A stretch of 64,000 nucleotides of DNA from Aeromonas sp. FDAARGOS 1405 (GCF_019048265.1 NZ_CP077311.1:1753501-1817500); one strand, 5' to 3'; shown: positions 37,651 through 46,880, counted from the first letter of the stretch. The notes: generated from the sequence alone by a model not told the origin. Numbers and translations are program-made.

Positions 37651-38733
37651 TTACAGCCCCAGCTGGTGGGCGGTGACGATGGCCGCCAACACATCCTCGG
37701 CGGTGACCTTGAACGGCATGTTGTGGATGGTCTCGCCCTCGGCGGTGGAGGCTTTGGCCACCTCCATCAGGCGCGCCATATCCAGCTCCTTGACTCCCAT
37801 CATATGCAGGTTGGTCGGCAGGCCTACCGAGCGGCAGAAACCCAGCACTGTCTCGATCTCCGCCATCGGGGCGTTCTCCAGCACCAGCTGCACCAGAGTA
37901 CCGAATGCCACTTTCTCACCGTGGTAGAGGTGGTGACACTCGGCCAGCTGGGTCAGACCGTTGTGGATGGCGTGGGCGGCGGCCAGTCCGCTACTCTCGA
38001 AGCCGATACCACTCAGATAGGTGTTGGCCTCGATGATGTTCTCCACCGCCTTGGTGCAGAGTCCCTGTTCCACCGCCAGTTTGGCCTTGTAACCATCGGC
38101 CAGCAGGGTCTTGTAGCAGAGCTCGGCGATGGCCTGCGCCGCCAGCGTGGAGGCGCCACCGGCCATGGTCTGGCAACCGGAAACCTTGTTGGCGCGCGCC
38201 TCGAAGTAGGTGGAGAGCGCATCCCCCATGCCGGAGACCAGCAGCCGCACCGGAGCGCGGGAGACCACGCCGGTATCCATGATGACCATGTTGGGGTTGG
38301 TCGGGATCATCAGGTATTCGCTGAATTGCCCTTCCGGGGTGTAGATGACCGCCAGCGCGCTGGTGGGGGCATCTGTGGAGGCGATGGTCGGCACTATGAC
38401 CACCGGCACCTTCTGGTAGAAGGCGACCGACTTGGCGGTATCCAGCGTTTTGCCGCCGCCGATGCCGATGATGACGTCAAACGGGGTCTGCTGGCAGCGG
38501 GCTAGCAGGCGGTCGATCTCGGGGCGGGAGCATTCGCCGTTGAAGCAGTCGAACTCGGGCTTGATCCCCGCGCCGTGGAAGCTGGTGGCCACGGTATCGC
38601 CTACCAGCTTGGTGACGAAGGCGTCGGCCAGGATCAGCGGCTTGCTACCGAGCGCTTTGACGTAGTTGCCGATATTGGCGAGGGCTCCGTTGCCTTGCAC
38701 GTATTTGCTGGGACTGATGATAATGCGGTCCAT
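37651..38733 (-). CDS. gldA: Glycerol dehydrogenase
   Basis: NAD+-dependent, zinc-containing enzyme interconverting glycerol and dihydroxyacetone. 360 residues, iron-ADH superfamily. GIGGGKTLDTAK binds NAD; metal ligands lie in GMGDALSTYFEA (Asp), AAHAIHNG and YHGEKVAFG (His). Last gene of the dha operon, so oxidation of glycerol feeds the DHA kinase encoded upstream. A 125-bp gap with a hairpin separates it from dhaM. Confidence 0.95.
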   Translation of the reverse strand: MDRIIISPSKYVQGNGALANIGNYVKALGSKPLILADAFVTKLVGDTVATSFHGAGIKPEFDCFNGECSRPEIDRLLARCQQTPFDVIIGIGGGKTLDTAKSVAFYQKVPVVIVPTIASTDAPTSALAVIYTPEGQFSEYLMIPTNPNMVIMDTGVVSRAPVRLLVSGMGDALSTYFEARANKVSGCQTMAGGASTLAAQAIAELCYKTLLADGYKAKLAVEQGLCTKAVENIIEANTYLSGIGFESSGLAAAHAIHNGLTQLAECHHLYHGEKVAFGTLVQLVLENAPMAEIETVLGFCRSVGLPTNLHMMGVKELDMARLMEVAKASTAEGETIHNMPFKVTAEDVLAAIVTAHQLGL

Positions 38734-38812
38734 ATTCTATCCCTCTCTCTTTATCTATTAAGAATCGGGGCGAAGGGGCGGCTGTGCCGGGGACTCCTTC
38801 GTCTTGAATGGT

Positions 38813-38841
38813 GCTGCACTGGCTCAGCGAGCGAGTGCAGC
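38813..38841 (-). repeat. Hairpin in the dhaM-gldA gap
   Basis: GCTGCACT, 13-nt loop, AGTGCAGC (8-bp stem) just after the dhaM stop. No T-tract; probably an RNA-stability or partial-termination element. Confidence 0.45.
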
Positions 38842-38858
38842 CCCTTGAAACAGTGGCG

Positions 38859-39575
38859 TCAGTCGCCAAAGCGCTCGTCGGCCAGCTGCTGGAAGCAGGT
38901 CAGTGCGGCGGTGGCATCCTCCCCGCGCGCCAGCAGGGTGAGCTGGTCGCCCTGACGCACGTTGAGCATGGCGAGCCGGGTCAGGCTGCGGGGATTGGCC
39001 TCTTTATCCCCCTTTTGCAGCTTGAGTTCAGCGGCAAAGGGCTTGAGGGCGGCCACCAGTCGGGCGGCGGGGCGCACATGCAGGCCGTGGGGGTTATCCA
39101 CCACCACCTCGCAGCGCAGCCAGCCGTCGTCGGAAACAGGGGCTGTCTCGGTGGCGGCTTGCGCTGGGCTGGCAGGCAGCATCGCCTGTTTCGGGCCAAG
39201 GGCACCGAGCGCTTCGGCGGCTACCTCATCCAGCGTCAGGCCGGAACCGGCCGCCACCACGGCGGCCAGAGTACCCTCGACCAGCGGGGCGGGGCAGAGC
39301 CGCACCCGTGCGCTCAGCTCCGGGGGCAGCAGTTCGAGGGCGGTTTCGGCGCTCAGCAGGGCGCTGCCCAAGTCCATCAGCACCAGCACGCCGCTGCCGT
39401 CATCCGCTTCTTCAATCGCACTCATCACCGCGATGGCATCGGTGCCGATGGGGTGGTCGGGGTCATCGACCCCGGCCGCCAGCAGCAATCTGGCCGGGCT
39501 GCCGAGCTGGTCTGCCAGCGCTTTCAAACCGGCCGCAAGCATGGCGCTGTGAGAGACAACTACGATTCCGATCAT
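38859..39575 (-). CDS. dhaM: DHA kinase phosphotransferase subunit (EIIA-Man plus HPr)
   Basis: Relays phosphate from the PTS to DhaL-bound ADP. 238 residues: EIIA-mannose-type domain with the phospho-His in VVSHSAMLAAG, a short linker, and an HPr-like domain with NPHGLHVRPAARL. The enzyme-I-like third domain of E. coli DhaM (472 aa) is absent, so general EI must phosphorylate the HPr domain or the EIIA domain through HPr. Start ATG 39575, one base after the dhaL stop. Confidence 0.93.
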   Translation of the reverse strand: MIGIVVVSHSAMLAAGLKALADQLGSPARLLLAAGVDDPDHPIGTDAIAVMSAIEEADDGSGVLVLMDLGSALLSAETALELLPPELSARVRLCPAPLVEGTLAAVVAAGSGLTLDEVAAEALGALGPKQAMLPASPAQAATETAPVSDDGWLRCEVVVDNPHGLHVRPAARLVAALKPFAAELKLQKGDKEANPRSLTRLAMLNVRQGDQLTLLARGEDATAALTCFQQLADERFGD

Positions 39576-39576
39576 G

Positions 39577-40206
39577 TCACAACCTCGCTCTGTCACGCAG
39601 GGCGGTCAGCAGCAGCAGGGTCGAGGTGGCCCCGGCATCCTGATGGCCGATGCTGCGCTCGCCAAGATAGCTGGCGCGCCCCTTGCGTGCCTGCATCTGG
39701 ATGGTGGCCTCGGTACCGGCTGCGGCAGCTGCCACCGCCTTGTCCAGCGCCTCGTTGAGCGGCAGCTCTTGCTGCTGCGCCTGTTGCAGGGCGGCCAGTG
39801 CCGGCCACCAGGCATCGCACATGGTCTTGTCGCCCGGCTCGGCACGGCCGCGGGAGACGATCCCCTCGACTCCGTCACTCAGCATTTTGCACAGCTGGCT
39901 GAGGCTCAGGCTCTGACAGGCGTCACTGCTGGCCGCCGCCCGGATAAAGAAGGTGCCGTAGAGCGGGCCGCTGGCGCCACCGACCGAGGAGAGCAATGTC
40001 ATGCCGGTGGTTTTCAGCACCTGACCGATATCCTTGTCCGCTACCGCGGGCAGCTTCTCGGCCACCTTGGCAAAGCCGCGCTGCATGTTGAGGCCGTGGT
40101 CGCCGTCGCCGATGTCGGTATCCAGTGCGGTGAGGTAGTCACGCTGCTCGGTAAAGATGTGTTCGCAGTCGAGCAGCCAGTTGACGATGTGATGCTTGCT
40201 TAACAT
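39577..40206 (-). CDS. dhaL: DHA kinase ADP-binding subunit
   Basis: 209 residues, eight-helix ADP-binding subunit. The magnesium-binding aspartates are in LDTDIGDGDHGLNM. It passes phosphate to DHA held on DhaK, and in E. coli its ADP form activates DhaR. It lies 9 bp after dhaK. Confidence 0.95.
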   Translation of the reverse strand: MLSKHHIVNWLLDCEHIFTEQRDYLTALDTDIGDGDHGLNMQRGFAKVAEKLPAVADKDIGQVLKTTGMTLLSSVGGASGPLYGTFFIRAAASSDACQSLSLSQLCKMLSDGVEGIVSRGRAEPGDKTMCDAWWPALAALQQAQQQELPLNEALDKAVAAAAAGTEATIQMQARKGRASYLGERSIGHQDAGATSTLLLLTALRDRARL

Positions 40207-40215
40207 GGGTTCTCC

Positions 40216-41286
40216 TTAGCAGCCGCGACGCAGGGCGGGGGTGTGAACGGGGGCATCCCACAGGGTCATCAGTTCATCATCCACCTTGAGCAGGGTGATG
40301 GAGATGCCGGTCATGTCGAGGGAGGTGCAGTAGGGGCCAATCAGGTTGCGCACCAGATGGATGCCCGCCTCTTCGCACAGGGTGGCGAGGCGACCATAGA
40401 CGCCATAAAGCTCGGAGATGGGGGTGCCGCCGAGGCTATTGACCAGTGCGATGACCCGATCACCCTTGTTGAGCGGCTCGATAAAGGTGTGCTCTTCCTG
40501 CCAGCTGCCGGAGGCTCTGTCCCAGTGACGCAGGGTGCGGCCATAGGGGGTGTTGTCAGCAAGCTCCTTGAACATGTCATCCACCAGGGTATTGAGGTCG
40601 GTGAAGGGGCGGCGTTCGATGCCCGGCTCGCCGTGAATGCCCACGCCGAACTCCAGCTCGTTGTCCGCCAGGGTGAAGGAGGGCTTGCCAGCAGCAGGCA
40701 CGGTGCAGGCGTGGGTGGCAACGCCGATGGTGCGGCTCTGGTTGTTGATGCGGCGGGCCAGCGCCTCGCAGCGGGTCAGGTCATAGCCCGCTTCGGCAGC
40801 GGCCCCCACCAGTTTTTCGCACAGAACGGTCGTGGCAACGCCACGGCGACCGGCGGTATAGAGGCTGTCTTTGACCGCCACGTCGTCATCGATCAGCGAG
40901 AAGCCGACCTTGACGCCGTCGCCGTGTAGCAGCTCGACCGCGGTTTCGAAGTTGAGCACATCGCCGGTGTAGTTCTTCACCAGAAACAGCACGCCCGCGC
41001 CGCCATCAACGGCCTGACCGCATTCGTACATCTGATCCGGGGTCGGGGAGGTAAAAATCTCGCCGGGGCAGGCGCCATCCAGCATCCCCTTGCCTACTAG
41101 ACCGCCGTGCATCGGCTCGTGGCCGCTGCCACCGCCGGAGACCAGCGCCACCTTGCCCATCACGGGGGAGTCAGCGCGGGTGATATAGTGGGGTTCGATA
41201 CGTACCTTGAGCTCGGGGTGGGCGGCTGCCATCCCCATCAGTTGTTCACGGACCACAGCATCGACGGCATTGATCAGTTTCTTCAT
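40216..41286 (-). CDS. dhaK: DHA kinase substrate-binding subunit
   Basis: 356 residues. Substrate dihydroxyacetone is held covalently as a hemiaminal on a histidine, here in GIHGEPGIERRPF; VSGGGSGHEPMHGG and KNYTGDVLNFE are also conserved. First gene of the leftward operon. AAGGAGTGAGCT precedes ATG 41286. In E. coli, DhaK also represses by binding DhaR. Confidence 0.96.
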   Translation of the reverse strand: MKKLINAVDAVVREQLMGMAAAHPELKVRIEPHYITRADSPVMGKVALVSGGGSGHEPMHGGLVGKGMLDGACPGEIFTSPTPDQMYECGQAVDGGAGVLFLVKNYTGDVLNFETAVELLHGDGVKVGFSLIDDDVAVKDSLYTAGRRGVATTVLCEKLVGAAAEAGYDLTRCEALARRINNQSRTIGVATHACTVPAAGKPSFTLADNELEFGVGIHGEPGIERRPFTDLNTLVDDMFKELADNTPYGRTLRHWDRASGSWQEEHTFIEPLNKGDRVIALVNSLGGTPISELYGVYGRLATLCEEAGIHLVRNLIGPYCTSLDMTGISITLLKVDDELMTLWDAPVHTPALRRGC

Positions 41287-41386
41287 AGCTCACTCCTTGG
41301 CTTGCCACCGCTCGGGTGGGCAAATGGTTGATGGAGCCAGTCTAACGACAGAAAAAGGGATAAAAATGACGGGTGATTTGGTTCGG

Positions 41387-41428
41387 ATTTGAAACAGCTG
41401 AAGGGAGGTTGGTGTTTCAATTTGAAAC
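41387..41428. promoter_or_regulatory. Candidate DhaR operator upstream of dhaK
   Basis: GTTTCAATTTGAAAC (41414-41428) is a palindrome apart from its centre; a further TTTGAAAC at 41388-41395 lies exactly 33 bp (about three turns) from the right half. The repeat is about 100-140 bp upstream of dhaK, a normal distance for an activator. Assignment to DhaR is by location only. Confidence 0.45.
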
Positions 41429-41478
41429 GATGTGGGGCAAACGGGCGGGAAACTGTTAGCGGCCTCACAGCCATGAAA

Positions 41479-41498
41479 AAGGGCCCCGCAGGGCCCTT
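41479..41498 (-). terminator. Terminator of adeP
   Basis: AAGGGCCC-CGCA-GGGCCCTT; on the minus strand it runs into TTTC, 26 bp after the adeP stop. Confidence 0.75.
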
Positions 41499-41524
41499 CG
41501 CTACAACCGGAATATGCGGACGGG

Positions 41525-42883
41525 TTAGATGGCCCAGCCACCGGCATAGAAGACCACCAGCGCCAGGGCGATGATGACGGTGCCGATGTTCAGCTTCTTC
41601 CACTCGGCAGCGAAGATGCGGCCAACGACCAGCGCCACGAAGCCCAGCATGATGCCGGTGACTATGTTGCAGGTCAGTACGATGAAGACGGCGCACAGCA
41701 TGCCGGCGAGGGCATCGACCGAGTCGCTGAAGTCCAGCTTGGTGACGTTGCCCAGCATCAGCAGACCGACATACATCAGGGCCGGTGCGGTGGCGTAAGC
41801 CGGTACCAGATAGCTCAACGGGGAGAGGAATATCATCAGCAGGAACAGCACGCCGACCAGCGCAGCGGTCAGGCCGGTCTTGCCACCTGCTGCAGTACCT
41901 GCGGCGGATTCGATGTAGACGGCAGCCGGAGCACCTCCCACCGCGCCAGCCACCATGCTGCTGACGGAGTCGGCAGTCAGGGCCTTGCCGCCATTGATAA
42001 TGTGACCGCGTTCGTTGATGAGGCCCGCCTGACCGGCCACGGCACGGATGGTGCCGGTGGCGTCAAACACGGCGGTCATTACCAGCGCCAAGACGGTGGG
42101 GATCACCACCGGATTGAGGGCGCCCAGCAGATCCATGCTGCCTACCAGTGAGCCTTTCTCACCGGTCAGGCTCGGCATGGCGAAGAAGCCTTGCCAGGTC
42201 ACTTTCGGGTCGAAAATAAGGCCGAGGATGGAGATGGCGATAATCACCATCAGGATGCCACCCGGCACCTTGCGACGTTCCAGACCGAAGATGGCAGCCA
42301 GACCCAGTACCGTCATGATGACCGGGAAAGAGGTGACTTCACCCAATTGCACTGGCATGCCGGCCCCTTCGTTCTTGATCACCATGCCGACGCCGTTGGT
42401 GGCGATCAGCAGCAGGAACAGACCGATGCCTATGCCGGTGCCGTGGGCGATGCCGGAGGGGAGGTTATCCAGGATCCACTGGCGCACACCGGTGACGCTG
42501 ATCAGGGTAAACAGCACCCCCATCAGGAAGATGGCGCCCAGGGCGACCGGAATGCTCAGCCCCTGACCCAGAACCAGACTGAATGCGGTAAAGGCGGTGA
42601 GGGATATGGCGCAACCGATGGCCATCGGCAGCTTGGCCCACAGACCCATCAGCAGGGAGCCGAAGGCGGCGATCAAGCAGGTGGCCACGAAGACGGGACC
42701 CTGCTCAAAACCGGCAGCACCCAGCATGTTCGGCACCACTATGATGCTGTAGACCATCGCCAGGAAGGTGGTCAAACCGGCCAGCAGCTCCTGGCGCACA
42801 CTACTACCGCGCGCAGAAATGGAAAAATAAGAGTCCAGAAAGCCGCCGTTCCCTGACTGGGCGGCCATATCTTGCTTTGCCAT
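41525..42883 (-). CDS. adeP: Adenine permease of the NCS2/AzgA family
   Basis: High-affinity purine:H+ symporter. 452 residues, 14 predicted segments. The segments [52 protein letters not shown] and [17 protein letters not shown] match E. coli AdeP (PurP) closely, more so than GhxP. Start ATG 42883 (MAKQDMAAQ). A PurR-like operator is 20 bp upstream. Confidence 0.85.
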   Translation of the reverse strand: MAKQDMAAQSGNGGFLDSYFSISARGSSVRQELLAGLTTFLAMVYSIIVVPNMLGAAGFEQGPVFVATCLIAAFGSLLMGLWAKLPMAIGCAISLTAFTAFSLVLGQGLSIPVALGAIFLMGVLFTLISVTGVRQWILDNLPSGIAHGTGIGIGLFLLLIATNGVGMVIKNEGAGMPVQLGEVTSFPVIMTVLGLAAIFGLERRKVPGGILMVIIAISILGLIFDPKVTWQGFFAMPSLTGEKGSLVGSMDLLGALNPVVIPTVLALVMTAVFDATGTIRAVAGQAGLINERGHIINGGKALTADSVSSMVAGAVGGAPAAVYIESAAGTAAGGKTGLTAALVGVLFLLMIFLSPLSYLVPAYATAPALMYVGLLMLGNVTKLDFSDSVDALAGMLCAVFIVLTCNIVTGIMLGFVALVVGRIFAAEWKKLNIGTVIIALALVVFYAGGWAI

Positions 42884-42903
42884 AACTAATCCTGAAAGTG
42901 TGA

Positions 42904-42919
42904 AGGAAATCGTTTGCGT
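42904..42919 (-). promoter_or_regulatory. PurR-like operator of adeP
   Basis: On the minus strand ACGCAAACGATTTCCT, close to the PurR consensus ACGCAAACGTTTNCNT. It lies in the leader/promoter of a purine permease gene, where PurR repression is expected. Confidence 0.75.
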
Positions 42920-43102
42920 TAGTGGCGCGCAAAATAGCAAGAATTCGCGGCAAATGCAGCGGATAACCTGACTTTTTCGTCATTATTTTACACTTCGAGT
43001 CCATTCGAAGCTCTGTGTCGGACTCAAGCGGTGAGAGCGTGTAAGGCTGGGATCAAACGGTCGGTGGGAGGGGAGAGCAGTGAGGAAAATGCGGGAAACA
43101 AC

Positions 43103-43130
43103 AAAAAACCCGCCGAAGCGGGTTTTTTTT
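43103..43130 (-). terminator. Terminator downstream of the cold-shock gene
   Basis: AAAACCCGC-CGAA-GCGGGTTTT with T/A runs on both sides (bidirectional type), 60 bp after the csp stop. Confidence 0.85.
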
Positions 43131-43189
43131 AATTCTTGCAGAGCTGTCAGCAGTTGGCGTGAGCCATCAGCAGCATGCTCCGGCTTGAA

Positions 43190-43402
43190 TTACAGACCAA
43201 CTACGTTGGCAGCAGCCGGGCCTTTCTGGCCTTGCTCGATGGTGAACTCAACGCGCTGACCTTCGTCCAGGGTTTTGAAGCTGGTGGACTGGATAGCGGA
43301 GAAGTGTACGAACACGTCTTTGCTGCCGTCAGCCGGGGAGATGAAACCAAAACCTTTCTCAGCGTTGAAGAACTTAACGGTACCAGTCATTTTGTTAGAC
43401 AT
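43190..43402 (-). CDS. Cold-shock-domain RNA chaperone (CspA family)
   Basis: 70-residue single cold-shock domain with both RNA-binding motifs KGFGFIS (RNP1) and VFVHFSAI (RNP2). Start ATG 43402 with AAGGAAAT upstream. The upstream region is long and AT-rich, with a perfect 16-bp palindrome at 43428, as is common for csp genes with structured leaders. Which CspA/C/E/D paralogue it is cannot be told. Confidence 0.95.
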   Translation of the reverse strand: MSNKMTGTVKFFNAEKGFGFISPADGSKDVFVHFSAIQSTSFKTLDEGQRVEFTIEQGQKGPAAANVVGL

Positions 43403-43427
43403 AATAATTTCCTTAAATAGTGTTGAA

Positions 43428-43443
43428 TGCCATCTAGATGGCA
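43428..43443 (-). promoter_or_regulatory. Palindrome in the csp leader
   Basis: TGCCATCTAGATGGCA is a perfect 16-bp palindrome 25 bp upstream of the csp start. It could form a leader stem or be an operator. Confidence 0.5.
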
Positions 43444-43499
43444 ATTTTTGATTTTTCGTCAGCAATACGTATGGGGAGCACTAAAGAAGGAGAATTATT

Positions 43500-43514
43500 T
43501 GATAAGAATTATCG
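43500..43514. promoter_or_regulatory. Fur-box-like site upstream of csp
   Basis: TGATAAGAATTATCG differs from the 7-1-7 Fur consensus TGATAATNATTATCA at two positions. It lies about 100 bp before the csp start in AT-rich DNA, so chance similarity is possible. Confidence 0.35.
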
Positions 43515-43948
43515 AAGATAACACTTATACTAATCACTGCTTTACTAAAATGACTGCCTAACATAATCAGGTCTGAACTGCCGAACCATCGAGAAAGATT
43601 AAAACACGCTCTCATTTTTAAAGCAAACTTTATCTCGATATTAATGTTTTGTAACAGCCTGAAATCTCATTTTTCGTAGTAAAAATGATGTATTTCAATG
43701 GTATAAGAAAAGCATCCGAGACACATGCCATTCTGTAGAAAGTCAGATTCGGCTTTTTTCCCCTGACTGTGTAGCCAGTTCTGGCAAAAAAGATGAGGAA
43801 AAAGAAAAAATGGCGATAGACGGGGATTGTCAGTTTGCGTTCTCTCTAACCCATAATGTGAATCACCTCTCAGCTGCTGCGATTAGCGACTGAGAAGCAA
43901 ATCAATGGCCGCGCCCAATCGGGATCATCGAGCATCGCCCAGACATGC
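43515..43948. other. AT-rich intergenic region, no gene seen
   Basis: About 430 bp between the csp promoter zone and the next terminator. It is much richer in A/T than its surroundings; no ORF, tRNA or clear repeat. It may contain the csp promoter and untranslated sequence. Confidence 0.5.
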
Positions 43949-43984
43949 AAACGCCCGCAGGCACCAAGTGCCTGCGGGCGTTTT
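43949..43984 (-). terminator. Strong terminator of the small gene at 43996
   Basis: 16-bp stem built on AAACGCCCGCAGGCAC with loop CAA; minus-strand read-out ends in T residues. It abuts the stop codon of the gene. Confidence 0.85.
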
Positions 43985-43995
43985 GCAAGAAGGGG

Positions 43996-44280
43996 TCAGC
44001 GCTTGCTGCGAAACTTGTTGCTGACCGAATCAATCCAGCTGAAGGTTTCCGGCAGTACCTGATTCTTGGCGCGCTCTTTGGCTTTTTCGCGAGCCAGCTT
44101 GGAGGCTGCCTTTGCCGCTTCGGCGCGATCCGCCACAATTTTCAGGCGACCCTCTTCGCGGATCTTGTTCCGCTCTCCGTTGGTCAGCTGGTGGTCTGCA
44201 TTGGCTTGTGCTTTTTGCAATAACAAGGCTATCTCGGCCTTTTCGGCCTCGGTCAGATCTTTCATTTCCAGCTTTTTCAC
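43996..44280 (-). CDS. Small charged helical protein, function unknown
   Basis: 94 residues, almost entirely charged helix (LTEAEKAEIALLLQKAQANADHQLTNGERNKIREEG...). Start is taken as GTG 44280 because AGGAG lies six bases upstream (44286-44290); ATG 44265 has no site. No signal peptide or domain that I recognise. Own terminator. Confidence 0.65.
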   Translation of the reverse strand: MKKLEMKDLTEAEKAEIALLLQKAQANADHQLTNGERNKIREEGRLKIVADRAEAAKAASKLAREKAKERAKNQVLPETFSWIDSVSNKFRSKR

Positions 44281-44426
44281 GGCGCGCTCCTGCGGCAGGG
44301 TGGTTAGACACCCTAACACAGTTGTGCCGATCACTTCTTATGCAATCGGCTTTCCGGCAGTAAAAATGCGGGTTTGTGCCAACTTTCCGTTCTTTCGCTG
44401 CTACTTTCCCGCCTGTTTGCCACATT

Positions 44427-45329
44427 TCAGTTTATGGCGAGCGGCGAGGGCAGCTCTTGCTCCTCCGGCTCGACATGGATGAGCACGATGGCGTGGGGCA
44501 GCTGCTGCATGATGGCGTGCTCGATGCGATCACAGATATCGTGGGCTTCGCTGATGCTCATCTCAGGGGGGAGCGTGAGGTGGAAGTCGATATGGCGGCG
44601 GCGACCGGCACGACGGCTGCGCAGGTCGTGAAAACCGCTGGCGGCAGGGCAGCATTCGGTGATGATGCGGCTGGTCATCGCCAGCTCTTCCGGGCTCATG
44701 CTATGGTCGATCAGCGGCTGGAAGGCCTCGTTGAGCATACTTATCGCCTCTTTGACAATAAAGATGGCGACCGCAATGGCGACCAGCGGGTCGAGGATGA
44801 CGAGGGAGTGGCCAAACAGGCCAGCCAGCCAGATACCACCAAGACCGGCTGCCACGCCAGCTGAGGTGAGCACGTCCGCCTTGAGATGAAGCGCATCGGC
44901 TGCCAGGGCGACCGACTCCTCCTCTCGGGCGACTTTGTAGAGGTAAGCCGAGACGCCGCTGTTGACCAGCGCCGAGATCACCATCACCAGCACGCCCCAG
45001 CCAATGCTCTCAATGGGACTGGGGGTGATCAACTTGTCGACGGCTTCGAAGATGATCCAGCCCGCGGCCAGCAAGATAAGCAGTGCTTCGATGACGCCGG
45101 AGACATTTTCAATCTTGTCGTGGCCATAGGGGTGCCGTTCATCAGGCGGGAGATCAGCCTTTTTCACCGCGAACAGGGCGATCAGGGCCGCCACCAGATC
45201 CATGGCGGAGTGGATCGCCTCCGAGATGATACTGACCGAGCCGCTGGCGAAACCGGCCACCACTTTCATGGTGATCAGGCTGATATTGGAGCAGACCGAC
45301 ACCATGGCTGCCCTGGTTTTTCTGTTCAT
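44427..45329 (-). CDS. Cation diffusion facilitator (zinc/iron/manganese efflux)
   Basis: 300-residue CDF transporter: six membrane segments with the paired metal sites SEAIHSAMD (H and D of helix 2) and ALHLKAD (HxxxD of helix 5), plus the C-terminal cytoplasmic ferredoxin-like domain (DFHLTLPPEMSISEAHDICDRIE). FieF/MamB-type layout. The metal cannot be told from sequence; the HxxxD pair on helix 5 is compatible with Zn/Cd. Confidence 0.92.
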   Translation of the reverse strand: MNRKTRAAMVSVCSNISLITMKVVAGFASGSVSIISEAIHSAMDLVAALIALFAVKKADLPPDERHPYGHDKIENVSGVIEALLILLAAGWIIFEAVDKLITPSPIESIGWGVLVMVISALVNSGVSAYLYKVAREEESVALAADALHLKADVLTSAGVAAGLGGIWLAGLFGHSLVILDPLVAIAVAIFIVKEAISMLNEAFQPLIDHSMSPEELAMTSRIITECCPAASGFHDLRSRRAGRRRHIDFHLTLPPEMSISEAHDICDRIEHAIMQQLPHAIVLIHVEPEEQELPSPLAIN

Positions 45330-45789
45330 GTCACAGCTTCCTGCATATAAAAGGATATTTCGGTGCGGTGGGCATTATATCGACCTGACAGCAAATAACG
45401 CTATTCAGAGTTGTAACTTGATGTTTCCAGTGATATTGCGAATGCTTATTAAAACGGTGGTCACTTGAATGACAATAAATAACAAGAGGGATTTATATTT
45501 ATCCGTGAAAATATCTCGGAGGCGATGCCTTAATATAAGCATGACAACATTTAATAATGCGAATTACTCTTTTTTGGTCTTTCCTGTCGAGGTTGTTTGG
45601 ATTCGGCACTCAGGAGTAGCTCACTGCATTTTTTGGCCGACCATGAGACTGGATCCGGATGCCACTGGGGGGTATGCTGGGTCTGGTGATGGTCTTGCAC
45701 CATCGCGCCAAGCGTACTGAAGTCGATAATTCGGATGGCATGCTGGCTCCCTTGGGAACCAACTGTCTGGGTAACATTTTTGGAGTTTG
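45330..45789. other. Intergenic region, AT-rich, no convincing gene
   Basis: About 460 bp before the small gene at 45790. The first half is A/T-rich. An 83-codon frame at 45469-45720 has no ribosome site and atypical composition; I do not call it. The region probably contains promoters of both flanking genes. Confidence 0.45.
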
Positions 45790-45915
45790 ATGATGAGTAA
45801 CAAAGAACATCACAACGGCAAAGATGCCAAGAAAAAACCGCAGATGTCACTGAAAGAGAAACGCGAAGCCAAACGTCAGAAAGCAGAACTGAAAAACGGC
45901 AGCGCAATGAAGTAA
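45790..45915 (+). CDS. 41-residue lysine-rich small protein
   Basis: MMSNKEHHNGKDAKKKPQ..., basic and helical, with the segment SLKEKREAKRQKAELKN. GGAG at 45782-45785 precedes the tandem ATG ATG, and a good terminator follows 35 bp downstream, so it is likely a real independent gene. I recall similar SLKEKR-type small proteins in related genera but cannot name a function. The charge suggests nucleic-acid or ribosome binding (inference). Confidence 0.7.
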   Translation: MMSNKEHHNGKDAKKKPQMSLKEKREAKRQKAELKNGSAMK

Positions 45916-45950
45916 CGCTCCTCCTACTGTTGTTCCTCCGGAGCCAGTAC

Positions 45951-45980
45951 AAAGCCAGCCCTTACCGGCTGGCTTTTTTG
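45951..45980 (+). terminator. Terminator of the small lysine-rich gene
   Basis: AAAGCCAGCC-CTTACC-GGCTGGCTTT followed by TTTG. Confidence 0.88.
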
Positions 45981-45988
45981 TTTGTGGT

Positions 45989-46732
45989 TCAAGGTATAGC
46001 GCCATATGCCGCAAAAATTTGCCGATAGCGACCATCACTGTGCATCTTCTCAAGCTCTCGATTAAACAGGTTGCGGGCATCTGCCGCGCGAAAGGCAAAG
46101 TGATAAACCGTTGGTGAGAAGAGATCCAGCTGTCTTATCTGATCGCGGTCATATTTTTCGCCACTCTGACCCGAGGCAACAAGCTGATCCAGATAGTAGT
46201 AGAACACCCGCTCTTCCAACACAATGGCATCGACTCTACCGCGCAGCAGTTGATGAACCTGTACCTGTTGTTTGGCTACTTCCTCGTAGTGAGGATTCTG
46301 ATTAACCATGTTGGCGAAGGTTTCTCCCAAAATGATCCTTGCCCGCTGAAATGCGGTGACCCTCATGGTGGAGAGCTGGTCCAGTGTGCTGACCTGGCTG
46401 CTGCGCAGGGTGAAAATCCGGTTATGGAAAGTAATGACGGGGCGTGTAAGAAAGAGAGGATCAACCATGCCTGGTCGGACGTTGATGATGGCGTCCAGCT
46501 TGCCTGACTCGAACAGGCGGAAAGTGCGTTCCAGTGGCAAAAACTCAAAACTGGGTTCATAGCCACTCCCGGCAAATGCTTCTTTCAGCAAGTCCAGCTC
46601 TATACCACGGGTATTTTGTTCGATCACATAAGGCGGGATCGCAAAGCTGACCCCTACTTTGAGTGGTTGCGCCAGCAATGTTCCGGAGAGCACACTCGCC
46701 AGCAGCAGGACGAACAGGGTAATAGGCTTCAT
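45989..46732 (-). CDS. Orphan SBP_bac_3-type periplasmic binding protein
   Basis: 247 residues with signal peptide MKPITLFVLLLASVLSGTLLA. Amino-acid-binding-protein fold: LKVGVSFAIPPYV, GIELDLLKEAF, FLPLERTFRLFESGKLDAIINV, DPLFLTRP. Start ATG 46732 with GAGAGG upstream. No permease or ATPase beside it, so transport is doubtful. It is more typical of the family than the paralogues at 28-34 kb. Confidence 0.82.
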   Translation of the reverse strand: MKPITLFVLLLASVLSGTLLAQPLKVGVSFAIPPYVIEQNTRGIELDLLKEAFAGSGYEPSFEFLPLERTFRLFESGKLDAIINVRPGMVDPLFLTRPVITFHNRIFTLRSSQVSTLDQLSTMRVTAFQRARIILGETFANMVNQNPHYEEVAKQQVQVHQLLRGRVDAIVLEERVFYYYLDQLVASGQSGEKYDRDQIRQLDLFSPTVYHFAFRAADARNLFNRELEKMHSDGRYRQIFAAYGAIP

Positions 46733-46837
46733 CGCACCTCTCACAAAGTGCTCCTGTTGAGGATATCTGCCACTGTAAAATGGGTGGCCACTAAAAGTTA
46801 TACCTCTCTTGAGTTGAGCAGGTGGCTTTGTTCCAAT

Positions 46838-46868
46838 AAAAAGACCCTGATTTGACAGGGTCTTTTTT
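46838..46868 (-). terminator. Terminator of ssb
   Basis: AAAAAGACCCTG-ATTTGA-CAGGGTCTTTTT, 13 bp after the ssb stop; symmetrical, so it may also act on the other strand. Confidence 0.88.
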
Positions 46869-46880
46869 GTCATGTTCTTT

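Noticed and set aside
45469..45720. 83-codon ORF in an AT-rich gap
   Set aside because: No ribosome site; second half looks like chance coding in GC-rich sequence.
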